Source: Puniceicoccales bacterium (GTDB lineage: Bacteria; Verrucomicrobiota; Verrucomicrobiia; Opitutales; JAIRLM01). Taken from it: a DNA stretch of 5,546 nt. Of the stretch, positions 1 through 5,546 are shown one piece after another. Positions within the stretch are counted from its first letter, which is position 1; each line of letters opens with the position of its first letter. Location of the stretch: NCBI GenBank assembly GCA_031287845.1, contig JAITSI010000071.1, forward strand, positions 1-5,546. Direction: 5' to 3'. The position numbers were made by a program, and so were the translations under genes. The notes under the pieces were generated by a model. That model had not been told where the DNA came from. It ran no database searches and saw only the letters and a program-made list of their open reading frames with translations.

Positions 1-364
1 CCGCGCCCCTTTGCCAATCCCCCGCCCACGGAGTGCCGTACCGTCCGGCGCGCAATGCGCTATCATCCCTCGCTTCGCTCGGGACGCCGGCCGGACGGGC
101 GCTACGGACGGTTCCATCCAAAGCTGGCGAGCCGGCCCAACCCCAGGAAATGATAGAATAAGGTGCTGGGCGATGCTTCTGCCATGGCGGATGCCATGGG
201 CAGCGCGCAGGTCGCCCCGCGTAACTCTTTTGCCATCAGGGCCGGCCCGCGGCACCGCCCGCTCCGCCGGGCAGCGCCCGTGAGAGGCCCTTCCCTCAAG
301 AAGTCAAGTCCCTGTACAACAGGTCCGTATCGGTCACTTTTCCAGGTGAAGGTGGAATGTGGTT
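1..364. other. Non-coding or undetermined GC-rich stretch downstream of hisS
   Basis: I find no gene I can support here. The open frames are short, mutually overlapping and of biased Arg/Pro/Gly/Ala composition, as expected by chance in GC-rich DNA. No frame shows a recognisable motif or a plausible ribosome binding site. The stretch is rich in short inverted repeats, for example a stem at 179-203, a GCCCG/CGGGC stem at 257-272 and a CCTGT/ACAGG stem near 312-325. It could hold an untranslated 3' region, a small RNA or a decayed gene. I looked for hallmark motifs of SRP RNA and tmRNA on both strands and saw none. Confidence 0.5.
179..203. repeat. Short inverted repeat (hairpin) downstream of hisS
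   Basis: CTGCCATGGC at 179-188 pairs with GCCATGGGCAG at 193-203, giving a 10-bp stem with one bulged G and a GGAT loop. Neither strand has a T tract after it, so it is not a standard intrinsic terminator. It may be part of a structured RNA or an incidental GC-rich palindrome. Confidence 0.4.
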
Positions 365-400
365 TTACGGGTCCTGCCTAAGGTCAGGACCCGTAAACCC
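361..400 (-). terminator. Strong inverted repeat at the 3' end of hisS, possible terminator hairpin
   Basis: GGTTTTACGGGTCCTG (361-376) is the inverse complement of CAGGACCCGTAAACCC (385-400) at 15 of 16 positions, with an 8-nt loop. The core 13 bp are perfect. The hisS TAA codon (365-367) lies inside one arm, so the last codons of hisS encode the stem. No run of T follows on the minus strand, so it does not meet the classical Rho-independent pattern. It could still cause termination, protect the 3' end of the operon mRNA or mark a mobile-element insertion. Confidence 0.4.
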
Positions 401-1699
401 GGGCCGCCGGTGGCATTCCACCAGCCGGGAAATCGCCGCCGCCCTGTCCATTTTTTCCTCCTCGCCACTTTCCATGTGGCGCAGCGTGACCGGCCCATTC
501 CCATCCGCGGCGGCGAACAGGCTGAAAATGGCGCCGGAGCGGTCTGCCCGCTGCATTTGCTTGGAGAGGGAGCGGGAGACGGGGGAAAGGTCCCAGAGCA
601 CGGCCAGGCCATGGCGGCGCAGCTCGGTCACCAGCGCCAGGCCTTCCCGGTGGCGGTCCCCCTCCCAGAGCACGAACACGGCGGGGCGGGGATGGTAGAC
701 GGGAACGAGCTGCTTTTCCACGAGCAGATTGGCCAGGGTCACGTCGCCGATGGCAAAGCCCACCGCCGGAAGGGGAGTGCCCGCCAGCTTGGACACCAGG
801 TCGTCGTAGCGGCCGCCCCCCGCCAGCGCCCGGCCCTCGCCCCCCCGCTCGAAGGCCTCGAACACGAAGCCGGTGTAGTAGGCCAGGCCCCGCACGACGG
901 TCAGGTCAACGGACACGTTTGGGGAAAATCCGGCGCCGGCAACGCACTCCAAGAGCCCTTCCCAGTCGGCCAGCCGCTGCTCCGCCCTTTCCCGGAGCGG
1001 GGCAAATTGGCCAAAGAATTGGCGCAGCCCATCCAGGCCATGGCAGGTGCGCAGGACGGAAATTCCATCCCAGATTGCGGCGCCGTCGGCCGGCGCCAGG
1101 GCCAGCAGCCGCTCCCGTGTCCCCTCCTCCCGCTCCATCCGGTCAATGGCGGCCAGGACCGGCTCCACCCCATCCAGGGAAAACTGGGACAAAAACAGGT
1201 TCCAGAGGCAGCGGTCGCCGATGCGCACGTGAAAGTCCTCCGCCGTGAGGCCGAATTCGGACAGGACGGACAGGAGCAGGAGCAGCAGTTCCCCGTCCGC
1301 GGCGGCACCCTCCACGCCCAGCAGGTCCGCATTCATCTGGTAGAAGGACCGCAGCCTGCCCTTTTGCGGCCGTTCGTAGCGGAATGCCTCGCCCACGTTG
1401 CTCCAGCGCATGGGCCGCTTCAGGCCCGCGGCGCGGGCTCCCACCATGCGGGCCAGCGTCGGCGTCATTTCCGGCCGCAGGGCCACCGCCCTCCCTCCCC
1501 GGTCCTCGAAATGGAACAGCTGGGAGGCAATTTCCTGGCCGGATTTTTCGGTGAACAGCTCCAGCGGCTCCAGGGTGGGTCCGTCGAATTCCTCGAAGCC
1601 GAAGCGCCGCACGACCCGGCGGAACGTGGCAAAGATGTGGTTGCGCAGGGCGCAGTCGGCGGGATAGAATTCGCGAAATCCCGGAAGGGCCCGGTGCAT
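365..1699 (-). CDS. hisS: Histidine--tRNA ligase (histidyl-tRNA synthetase)
   Basis: This cytoplasmic class II aminoacyl-tRNA synthetase charges tRNA-His with histidine using ATP. The protein has 444 residues, close to the usual size of about 420-450. Visible motifs: motif 1 region FGFEEFDGPTLEPLELF (33-49); RPEMTP (75-80); motif 2 FRYERPQKGRLRSFYQ (106-121); histidine-specific RGLAYYTG (270-277) and GGGRYD (294-299); motif 3 region VGFAIGDVTL (313-322). An anticodon-binding domain follows, roughly 338-430. The N-terminal PGFREFYP matches the RGTRDFLP start of the family, which supports this ATG, although no clear Shine-Dalgarno precedes it. Motif 3 lacks the usual Glu-Arg (GFAxGxERL), having Asp-Val-Thr instead. 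I recall similar GDVVL-type motifs in planctomycete/verrucomicrobial HisS. The paralogue HisZ is the main alternative, but the intact motif 2 and histidine motifs favour the enzyme. It lies 30 nt after feoC, probably on the same mRNA. Confidence 0.88.
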   Translation of the reverse strand: MHRALPGFREFYPADCALRNHIFATFRRVVRRFGFEEFDGPTLEPLELFTEKSGQEIASQLFHFEDRGGRAVALRPEMTPTLARMVGARAAGLKRPMRWSNVGEAFRYERPQKGRLRSFYQMNADLLGVEGAAADGELLLLLLSVLSEFGLTAEDFHVRIGDRCLWNLFLSQFSLDGVEPVLAAIDRMEREEGTRERLLALAPADGAAIWDGISVLRTCHGLDGLRQFFGQFAPLRERAEQRLADWEGLLECVAGAGFSPNVSVDLTVVRGLAYYTGFVFEAFERGGEGRALAGGGRYDDLVSKLAGTPLPAVGFAIGDVTLANLLVEKQLVPVYHPRPAVFVLWEGDRHREGLALVTELRRHGLAVLWDLSPVSRSLSKQMQRADRSGAIFSLFAAADGNGPVTLRHMESGEEEKMDRAAAISRLVECHRRPGFTGPDLRQDP

Positions 1700-1729
1700 G
1701 GGGGAACGCTTGCCCGCCGAACCGTCCTG

Positions 1730-1981
1730 TCAAACGCTCTTTTGCAAAAATTGCCGGCCGAATTCCGTCAAAACCCAGCCCGGCCCAGCGCGCAGGCCTC
1801 CGCAGGGAAAGGGACAGCCGGCGCAGTGGCGGGACGTTTTCCGCTCCACGCAGCGCCTGTCCTCAAGGTGGCGCAGGGCAGCCTCCACCAGGGCCACCTC
1901 CACGCGCAGCAGCCGGGCCAGGAGGGGAGCTCCCCGGCAGGGATTGCCCTGGATGGCGCGCAGCAGGTCGCGGAAGAACAT
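1730..1981 (-). CDS. feoC: FeoC-like winged-helix, Cys-rich small protein of the ferrous-iron uptake system
   Basis: This is an 83-residue protein starting only 2 nt after the feoB stop. It resembles FeoC in size, position and plan. An N-terminal helical, winged-helix-like part (about 1-48, beginning MFFRDLLRAIQ) is followed by a Cys cluster, C44-x8-C53-x2-C56-x3-C60, within RHCAGCPFPCGG. Enterobacterial FeoC has a comparable CxxxxCxxCPxxxxxC cluster that binds an oxygen-sensitive iron-sulfur cluster; the protein interacts with the cytoplasmic part of FeoB and affects its stability. The C-terminal GWVLTEFGRQFL fits the end of a winged-helix domain. No Shine-Dalgarno is visible, so translation is probably coupled to feoB. 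The call rests on context and motif pattern; a small transcriptional regulator is an alternative reading. The longer reading that begins far upstream in this frame is antisense-like low-complexity sequence inside feoB. Confidence 0.72.
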   Translation of the reverse strand: MFFRDLLRAIQGNPCRGAPLLARLLRVEVALVEAALRHLEDRRCVERKTSRHCAGCPFPCGGLRAGPGWVLTEFGRQFLQKSV

Positions 1982-1983
1982 GG

Positions 1984-3930
1984 TCAGAAAAATAGCGCGG
2001 CGCAGTGGAAGACGGCGGCGGCGGCGGCCAGGGCCAGGGCGAAGTAGTAGACGCACAGGCACAGGGTCCAGCGGAGGGAACGGACCTCGCCGGCGGTGGC
2101 GGCGATGGCGGCGCAGCAGGGAACGTTGCAGAAAAAGGCGGCCAGGAATGCCAGCACCCGGGGAGGGTCCAGGGCGAGCAGCAGGGACGGGCGCAGTGCT
2201 TCCGGATCCAGCCCCGGAGCCGGGCCACCGGGCGACAAAAGATTTCCTTCGGCGCCGCAGAAGAGGATGGCGATGGCGCCCAGGGCGCACTCCCGGTTGA
2301 CGATGGCCAGGAGCAGCGCCAGAAATAGCTTCCAGTGCAGGCCGAAGGGCGCCCCGGCCGGCTCCAAAATGCGCCGCAGCCGGTCCAGCGACTCGCCCTG
2401 GAGCAGGGACCAGAAGACGATGGCGGTGAGGAGAATCAGGGGAAGGGAGCAGCGGAGCGTGCGGCCCAGGCGGTGGAATGCCGCGGCGAAGACCTGGCCC
2501 CAGTGGACCCGGTGGTAGGGGGGGAGCTCCATGGCCAGACCCTCCCACTCCCGCCGGCGACCTTTTCCAAAAATTTTAGCCGTCAGGGCAATGTGCGGAA
2601 TGGCCAGGCAGAAAAGTCCAAAGATAACGGCGATGGCCCGGCGGCCAAAGAACAGGGAGGAGAAAAATCCCACCACGCCCCAGGTCCCGGAGCAGGGAAT
2701 CATCCAGCAGGTGGCGATGGTCAAGAGCCGCTGGCGCCGGGAGTCGACGATGCGGGCACTTTCCACCGCGGCAACGGTGCAGCCGAAGCCGGCGACGAAG
2801 GGGAGTAGGCATTTCCCCTGGAGCCCGAGCGCCCCCATGGGACCGTCGAAGAGGTAGGCGATGCGGGCCAGGTAGCCCACCTCCTCCAGGATCCCCAGGA
2901 CAAGGTTCAGGCAAAGGCAAAAGGTGGCCAGGTAGAGGGCAATGGCCAGTCCGGGCAGCAGGGCCCCGCGGACGATGGCAGGGGAACCGGGCATCCGGCC
3001 GGCGATGCCGTCCAGCAGGGGCAGGAGGATGTGGTCCTGGATGTTCTGGGCCAGCAGGATGCAGAGGGCAAAGGCGCAGCAGAGGACAGACAGGGCCAAA
3101 AATGTTCCCCAGAGCGGATGCAGGGCCACCCGGTCCAGCCGGGAAAGCTCCGCCCTACCCCGCCGCGTGACAACCCGCCGCAGGCAGCCGTGGATCCACT
3201 CGTAGCGGCAGCTAGCCAGGCGCAGGGCGGCGCCGCGGGAAGCGGAGGGAAGGGCAAAGTGCGATGGAACCAGCCGGCGCAGCCGGCGGGCGGCGGTGCC
3301 ATCCCCCTCAAGGCATTTGATTGCCAGCCAGCCGGCTCCGGGCGGCCCGCGATGGCCCAGGGCGCGGACGGCGTCCCACTCCCCGGCCAGGTCCCGGGCG
3401 TAGAGGGCCCGGAGGGCGTTGCCCCGCAGCAGTGGCCGAATCCGGAGCAGGTCCCCCAGCCGGGCTTCCAGCTTTTTCGCCGCATCCTCCTCCGTCGCCA
3501 CCAGCGGCAGCACGGGCACGCCCAGCGACCTCCCCAGGGCGGAAAAATTGACCCGCTTTCCCTGGCGGCGGAGCACGTCCACCATGGTCACCACGACGAG
3601 GGTGGGGATGGGAATGCCGACCAGGTCGGCCAGCAGGTACATGCTCCTCTCCAGCTGGGACCCGTCCAACACAACGACCAGCCCCTGGAGCGATCCTCCC
3701 AGGATCCAGTCCCGGGCCAGCTCCTCCTCCCGCGACGCCGCCGCCAGCGCGTAGGTCCCAGGCAGGTCCAAAATTTCGCAGGTCCCGGCGCCGCAGCGGC
3801 ACAGTCCCCGCTCCACCCGGACGGTCTTGCCGGCCCAGTTCCCCGTGCGCTGGCGCCCGCCCGTGAGCCGGTTAAAGAGCGTGGACTTGCCGGTGTTGGG
3901 CTGGCCGACCAGGGCAATGCGGGGAATCAT
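1984..3930 (-). CDS. feoB: FeoB ferrous iron transport protein, GTPase-linked inner-membrane permease
   Basis: FeoB imports Fe(II) across the inner membrane. The 648-residue product starts with a G domain: P-loop GQPNTGKST (9-17), GNWAGKTV (30-37) as the G2 region and DLPGTYAL (55-62) as G3. G4 reads TMVD (115-118), not the usual NMxD. A helical linker (about 150-265) leads to the first membrane segment after LDRVALHPLWG. The permease keeps FeoB hallmarks: LEEVGYLARIAYLFDG (348-363), first gate GFGC (381-384), a second gate with PCS (412-414) and a late NVPCC (602-606). The Asn-Val-Pro that normally follows the first gate Cys is altered to Thr-Val-Ala. The start was chosen because MIPRIALVG is the family's N terminus, preceded by GGAGGT. 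An in-frame ATG at 4116 would add 62 residues that are merely feoA in another frame. A run of GCG/GCC codons near 2010-2030 gives a poly-Ala membrane helix at the C-terminus. Confidence 0.95.
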   Translation of the reverse strand: MIPRIALVGQPNTGKSTLFNRLTGGRQRTGNWAGKTVRVERGLCRCGAGTCEILDLPGTYALAAASREEELARDWILGGSLQGLVVVLDGSQLERSMYLLADLVGIPIPTLVVVTMVDVLRRQGKRVNFSALGRSLGVPVLPLVATEEDAAKKLEARLGDLLRIRPLLRGNALRALYARDLAGEWDAVRALGHRGPPGAGWLAIKCLEGDGTAARRLRRLVPSHFALPSASRGAALRLASCRYEWIHGCLRRVVTRRGRAELSRLDRVALHPLWGTFLALSVLCCAFALCILLAQNIQDHILLPLLDGIAGRMPGSPAIVRGALLPGLAIALYLATFCLCLNLVLGILEEVGYLARIAYLFDGPMGALGLQGKCLLPFVAGFGCTVAAVESARIVDSRRQRLLTIATCWMIPCSGTWGVVGFFSSLFFGRRAIAVIFGLFCLAIPHIALTAKIFGKGRRREWEGLAMELPPYHRVHWGQVFAAAFHRLGRTLRCSLPLILLTAIVFWSLLQGESLDRLRRILEPAGAPFGLHWKLFLALLLAIVNRECALGAIAILFCGAEGNLLSPGGPAPGLDPEALRPSLLLALDPPRVLAFLAAFFCNVPCCAAIAATAGEVRSLRWTLCLCVYYFALALAAAAAVFHCAALFF

Positions 3931-4151
3931 CCCACCTCCACCCAGACATGGCGGGCCCGCCTCCGGTCCAGGGCCACCAGGCTGTCGCCGATGCGCAGGA
4001 GCAGGGGCACGAAGCGGCGATTCTGCAACACCTGGGCCCGGTTGCCAATGGCAATGCTCAGCGCCATGAGCCGGCGCAGCGAACTTCCTCCGCCCCGGAG
4101 GGCACAGATTCTGCATCTCCCATTGCGCCGAACCCGGTCCAATCTCACCAT
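3927..4151 (-). CDS. feoA: FeoA-like SH3-domain protein of ferrous-iron uptake
   Basis: This is a 74-residue protein, the usual size of FeoA, a small cytosolic SH3-like partner required for full FeoB transport. It follows the family layout: an opening Leu-x-x-Val...Cys-Arg-Ile strand, GGGSSLRRLMALSIAIG (about 21-37) in place of the typical GG...LRRRLLELGLxxG, then VLQNRRFVPLLLRIGDSLVAL (positions 41-61 approximately) and a final ARHVWVEV strand. The TGA stop overlaps the feoB ATG by 4 nt, so translation is probably coupled. The start is fixed from above by an in-frame TAA five codons upstream. No Shine-Dalgarno is visible before it (the preceding bases are AAAATCAAGTC). It is the first gene of the operon. 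Sequence similarity is modest, and the assignment leans on its place directly ahead of feoB. Confidence 0.8.
   Translation of the reverse strand: MVRLDRVRRNGRCRICALRGGGSSLRRLMALSIAIGNRAQVLQNRRFVPLLLRIGDSLVALDRRRARHVWVEVG
3934..3939 (-). promoter_or_regulatory. Shine-Dalgarno GGAGGT that decides the feoB start
   Basis: GGAGGT on the minus strand lies 3 nt before the feoB ATG at 3930, inside the last codons of feoA. Although the gap is short, it supports initiation at MIPRIALVG over the longer in-frame reading. No other gene in this window shows a comparably clear site. Confidence 0.6.
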
Positions 4152-4364
4152 GACTTGATTTTACCCGTCTTCACCTGGAGAATTTTTTGCATTTGGCAAG
4201 GGATTTTGCTGTCCCATCGCCAACGTGCCCGCCCCGAAGGGGATGGAGGCCCGCGGCGGGAATTCGACGGCGGCGGGATGGAGCTCCGGGTAATTTTTCC
4301 CTCCCGGGCCCGCATGCGGGAAAAAAACTTGCCTCCGGGCGGCGAAGCGGCCACAAATTTTCCG
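4152..4364. promoter_or_regulatory. Divergent upstream region between feoA and tRNA-Ser
   Basis: This gap must hold the promoter for the leftward feo-hisS operon and probably the one for the rightward tRNA. I cannot place either with confidence. For feo, a TAAAAT hexamer (4163-4158, minus) lacks a partner -35 at normal spacing. A near-palindrome TTGCCAAATGCAA (minus, about 4199-4187) is a possible operator, but I see no good match to the Fur consensus. For the tRNA, TTGCCT at 4329-4334 with ACAAAT at 4353-4358 (18-nt spacer) is a weak candidate. A conspicuous palindrome, CCCGCATGCGGG (4309-4320), sits inside a wider TTTTTCCC...GGGAAAAA inverted repeat (4294-4325). Confidence 0.35.
4294..4325. 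repeat. Nested inverted repeat in the feoA/tRNA-Ser gap
   Basis: TTTTTCCC (4294-4301) and GGGAAAAA (4318-4325) are perfect inverse complements. An inner perfect 12-bp palindrome, CCCGCATGCGGG, spans 4309-4320 and competes for the right-hand GGG. An intrinsic terminator for RNA arriving from either side is conceivable because the arms end in A/T runs, but no upstream gene is directed into it. An operator for a dimeric regulator is the alternative. Confidence 0.4.
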
Positions 4365-4649
<285 letters not shown>

Positions 4650-5480
4650 TCAAAATTTTTCCCCTTCCCCTTTCTTCTTGGACCGGGTGGGCCCAGGGAC
4701 ATCCCGGGGCAGTGAATCCACCACGAGAGTACCATCGCCTTTATAGTGACTGACGAAGGTGTTATTTCTGCCAATTTCGCCGATCGCAGAACGTATCAAA
4801 TCTTTCTGGCCCGCGGAGGGAGATTTGCCATAATTAATGATTACATAGGAGCTGCCACTGAGATAGTAATCCTGCATATTAGCGCATTTCCCATCGCTTG
4901 GGCAATGCTTAATTCTACAACCATTTCCTGTCTTCTGAATAAAAAATCGAAAGCAAAAAAGCGAAAGAATTGCGATGAGAGTCGGAAGGGAATTGGATAG
5001 ACTCTCGATACTTAAATAGAGCATATTACCATCCCTTTCGGTGTGCTGTACGCCCAATAAATCTCCCAGGTTTTTGGGAGAATCTCCTTCTATTCTTGCA
5101 AATACTGCGATGAAATCGCATATATTCGCTATATCCCTATCTGAAATGGAGGCATTTTTTTTCTTTTTCAATGTCAATAGGGCATCCTTTATTGACATAT
5201 CCTTGGGCATTTTTGCCAGGCAGGTGATATAACCTTCGACCTTGCGCCTTCCCCGCGAAGAAATAACGCAATGGTCAATTAGGAAACCAACCGCACCGAT
5301 GACGGCGAGGCAGGCACAGGCGATTAGCGCAGGCCAAAGAACGGTGAAGCCCGCCGCGAAGATCAACGCCGCCGTCGCAACTGCGCCGGCCAAAGCCAGG
5401 ACGGTCACAACGACCGCCGTCACCCGCACGACCCGCAACGCCGGTGGCGCCGGCTGATTCAGCGAAACGACGGAACACAT
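4650..5480 (-). CDS. Hypothetical membrane protein with Inc-like bilobed hydrophobic N terminus
   Basis: I do not recognise this 276-residue protein as a member of a named family. After a short polar start (MCSVVSLNQPAPPALR), two membrane segments lie back to back (about 17-42 and 45-68), separated only by a tight turn around GFTVLWP. A basic stretch, SSRGRRK (74-80), suggests the rest is cytoplasmic by the positive-inside rule. A Lys run (105-108), a third hydrophobic segment (about 165-181), a loop with C188, C193 and C199, and a basic tail, RSKKKGEGEKF, follow. The closely spaced hydrophobic pair is the plan of chlamydial inclusion-membrane proteins, but this is inference from shape only. 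ATG at 5480 is preferred; a TTG three codons upstream is possible, and neither has a clear ribosome site. Base composition changes sharply: GC-rich for residues 1-80, AT-rich to about residue 245, then GC-rich again. It is flanked by two repeat copies. Confidence 0.75.
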   Translation of the reverse strand: MCSVVSLNQPAPPALRVVRVTAVVVTVLALAGAVATAALIFAAGFTVLWPALIACACLAVIGAVGFLIDHCVISSRGRRKVEGYITCLAKMPKDMSIKDALLTLKKKKNASISDRDIANICDFIAVFARIEGDSPKNLGDLLGVQHTERDGNMLYLSIESLSNSLPTLIAILSLFCFRFFIQKTGNGCRIKHCPSDGKCANMQDYYLSGSSYVIINYGKSPSAGQKDLIRSAIGEIGRNNTFVSHYKGDGTLVVDSLPRDVPGPTRSKKKGEGEKF

Positions 5481-5495
5481 CTTTGACAATCACAA

Positions 5496-5538
5496 TGGAG
5501 CAAAATGCGAAAGGCGCAAGCCAATTCGCCGGCCCGTC
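5496..5538 (-). repeat. 43-bp direct repeat, copy upstream of the membrane-protein gene
   Basis: This copy matches 4591-4633 at 38 of 43 positions, in the same orientation. Its proximal edge lies 15 nt before the ATG of the membrane-protein gene, where promoter or leader sequences would be expected. It might therefore carry a promoter or 5' leader element, although I cannot identify convincing -35/-10 boxes in both copies. It may extend past the window edge, but similarity drops after 5538. Confidence 0.8.
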
Positions 5539-5546
5539 GGAAGGGC

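Noticed and set aside
11..299. Short open frames near the left edge on both strands
   Set aside because: They are short, overlapping and Arg/Pro/Ala-rich, with no ribosome site or motif, including a 44-residue minus-strand reading starting MAKELRG.
359..2047. Long plus-strand open frame of 562 codons
   Set aside because: It lies antisense to hisS and feoC, has a Gln/Gly/Ala/Pro/His-biased composition typical of GC-rich shadow frames and shows no domain motif. The opposite strand carries unmistakable HisS motifs.
3931..4116. 62-residue N-terminal extension of FeoB
   Set aside because: It is the feoA sequence read in another frame. The family begins at the P-loop region, and a GGAGGT site precedes the internal ATG.
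3031..4158. Plus-strand open frame of 375 codons antisense to feoB and feoA
   Set aside because: It has low-complexity Gln/Pro/Arg/Gly composition and no motifs. The minus strand encodes the FeoB G domain across the same bases.
4152..4364. Fur box upstream of feoA
   Set aside because: I looked for GATAATGATAATCATTATC-like sequence. Only a weak A/T stretch and a TTGCCAAATGCAA near-palindrome are present, which is not enough to call one.
5242..5255. CTTGCGCCTT inside the membrane-protein gene as a third, inverted copy of the 43-bp repeat
   Set aside because: Only about 10 nt match and the similarity does not extend. The bases are explained as codons for the Arg-Arg-Lys stretch.

Overview
The window is a GC-rich bacterial chromosomal segment. 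Everything protein-coding that I can support lies on the minus strand. It consists of a compact iron-uptake operon, feoA-feoB-feoC, running straight into hisS, and an unrelated single gene for a membrane protein. A plus-strand tRNA-Ser(CGA) gene sits between the two. The organism cannot be fixed from this much sequence. The HisS is of a type (FRYERPQKGR motif 2, RGLAYYTG, GFAIGDVTL motif 3) that I associate, from memory, with planctomycete/verrucomicrobial relatives. The membrane protein has a bilobed N-terminal hydrophobic domain like that of chlamydial inclusion-membrane (Inc) proteins. A host-associated member of the PVC superphylum is therefore my best but weakly supported guess.

Layout from left to right. 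Positions 1-364 contain no convincing gene, only GC-rich hairpin-forming DNA; they lie downstream of the operon. Positions 361-400 are a strong inverted repeat that includes the hisS stop codon. hisS (365-1699), feoC-like (1730-1981), feoB (1984-3930) and feoA (3927-4151) follow, all read leftward. feoA and feoB overlap by 4 nt (ATGA). feoB and feoC are 2 nt apart. feoC and hisS are 30 nt apart. This spacing implies one transcript read feoA-feoB-feoC-hisS. Positions 4152-4364 are the upstream region shared with the divergent tRNA. tRNA-Ser(CGA) occupies 4365-4449, and 4450-4649 is intergenic.

The rightmost gene (4650-5480) has no family I recognise. It encodes a 276-residue protein with two tightly spaced N-terminal membrane segments, a probable third one and a Lys-rich tail. 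It is compositionally mosaic: a GC-rich start, a strikingly AT-rich middle and a GC-rich end. It is bracketed by two direct copies of a 43-bp repeat (38/43 identical). One copy ends 15 nt before its ATG and the other begins 16 nt after its stop. This gene-plus-repeat arrangement is the most unusual thing in the window.

Functionally, FeoA, FeoB and FeoC make a ferrous-iron importer: a GTPase-linked inner-membrane permease with a small SH3-like partner and a small winged-helix, Cys-bearing partner. hisS, which charges tRNA-His, appears to ride on the same transcript.
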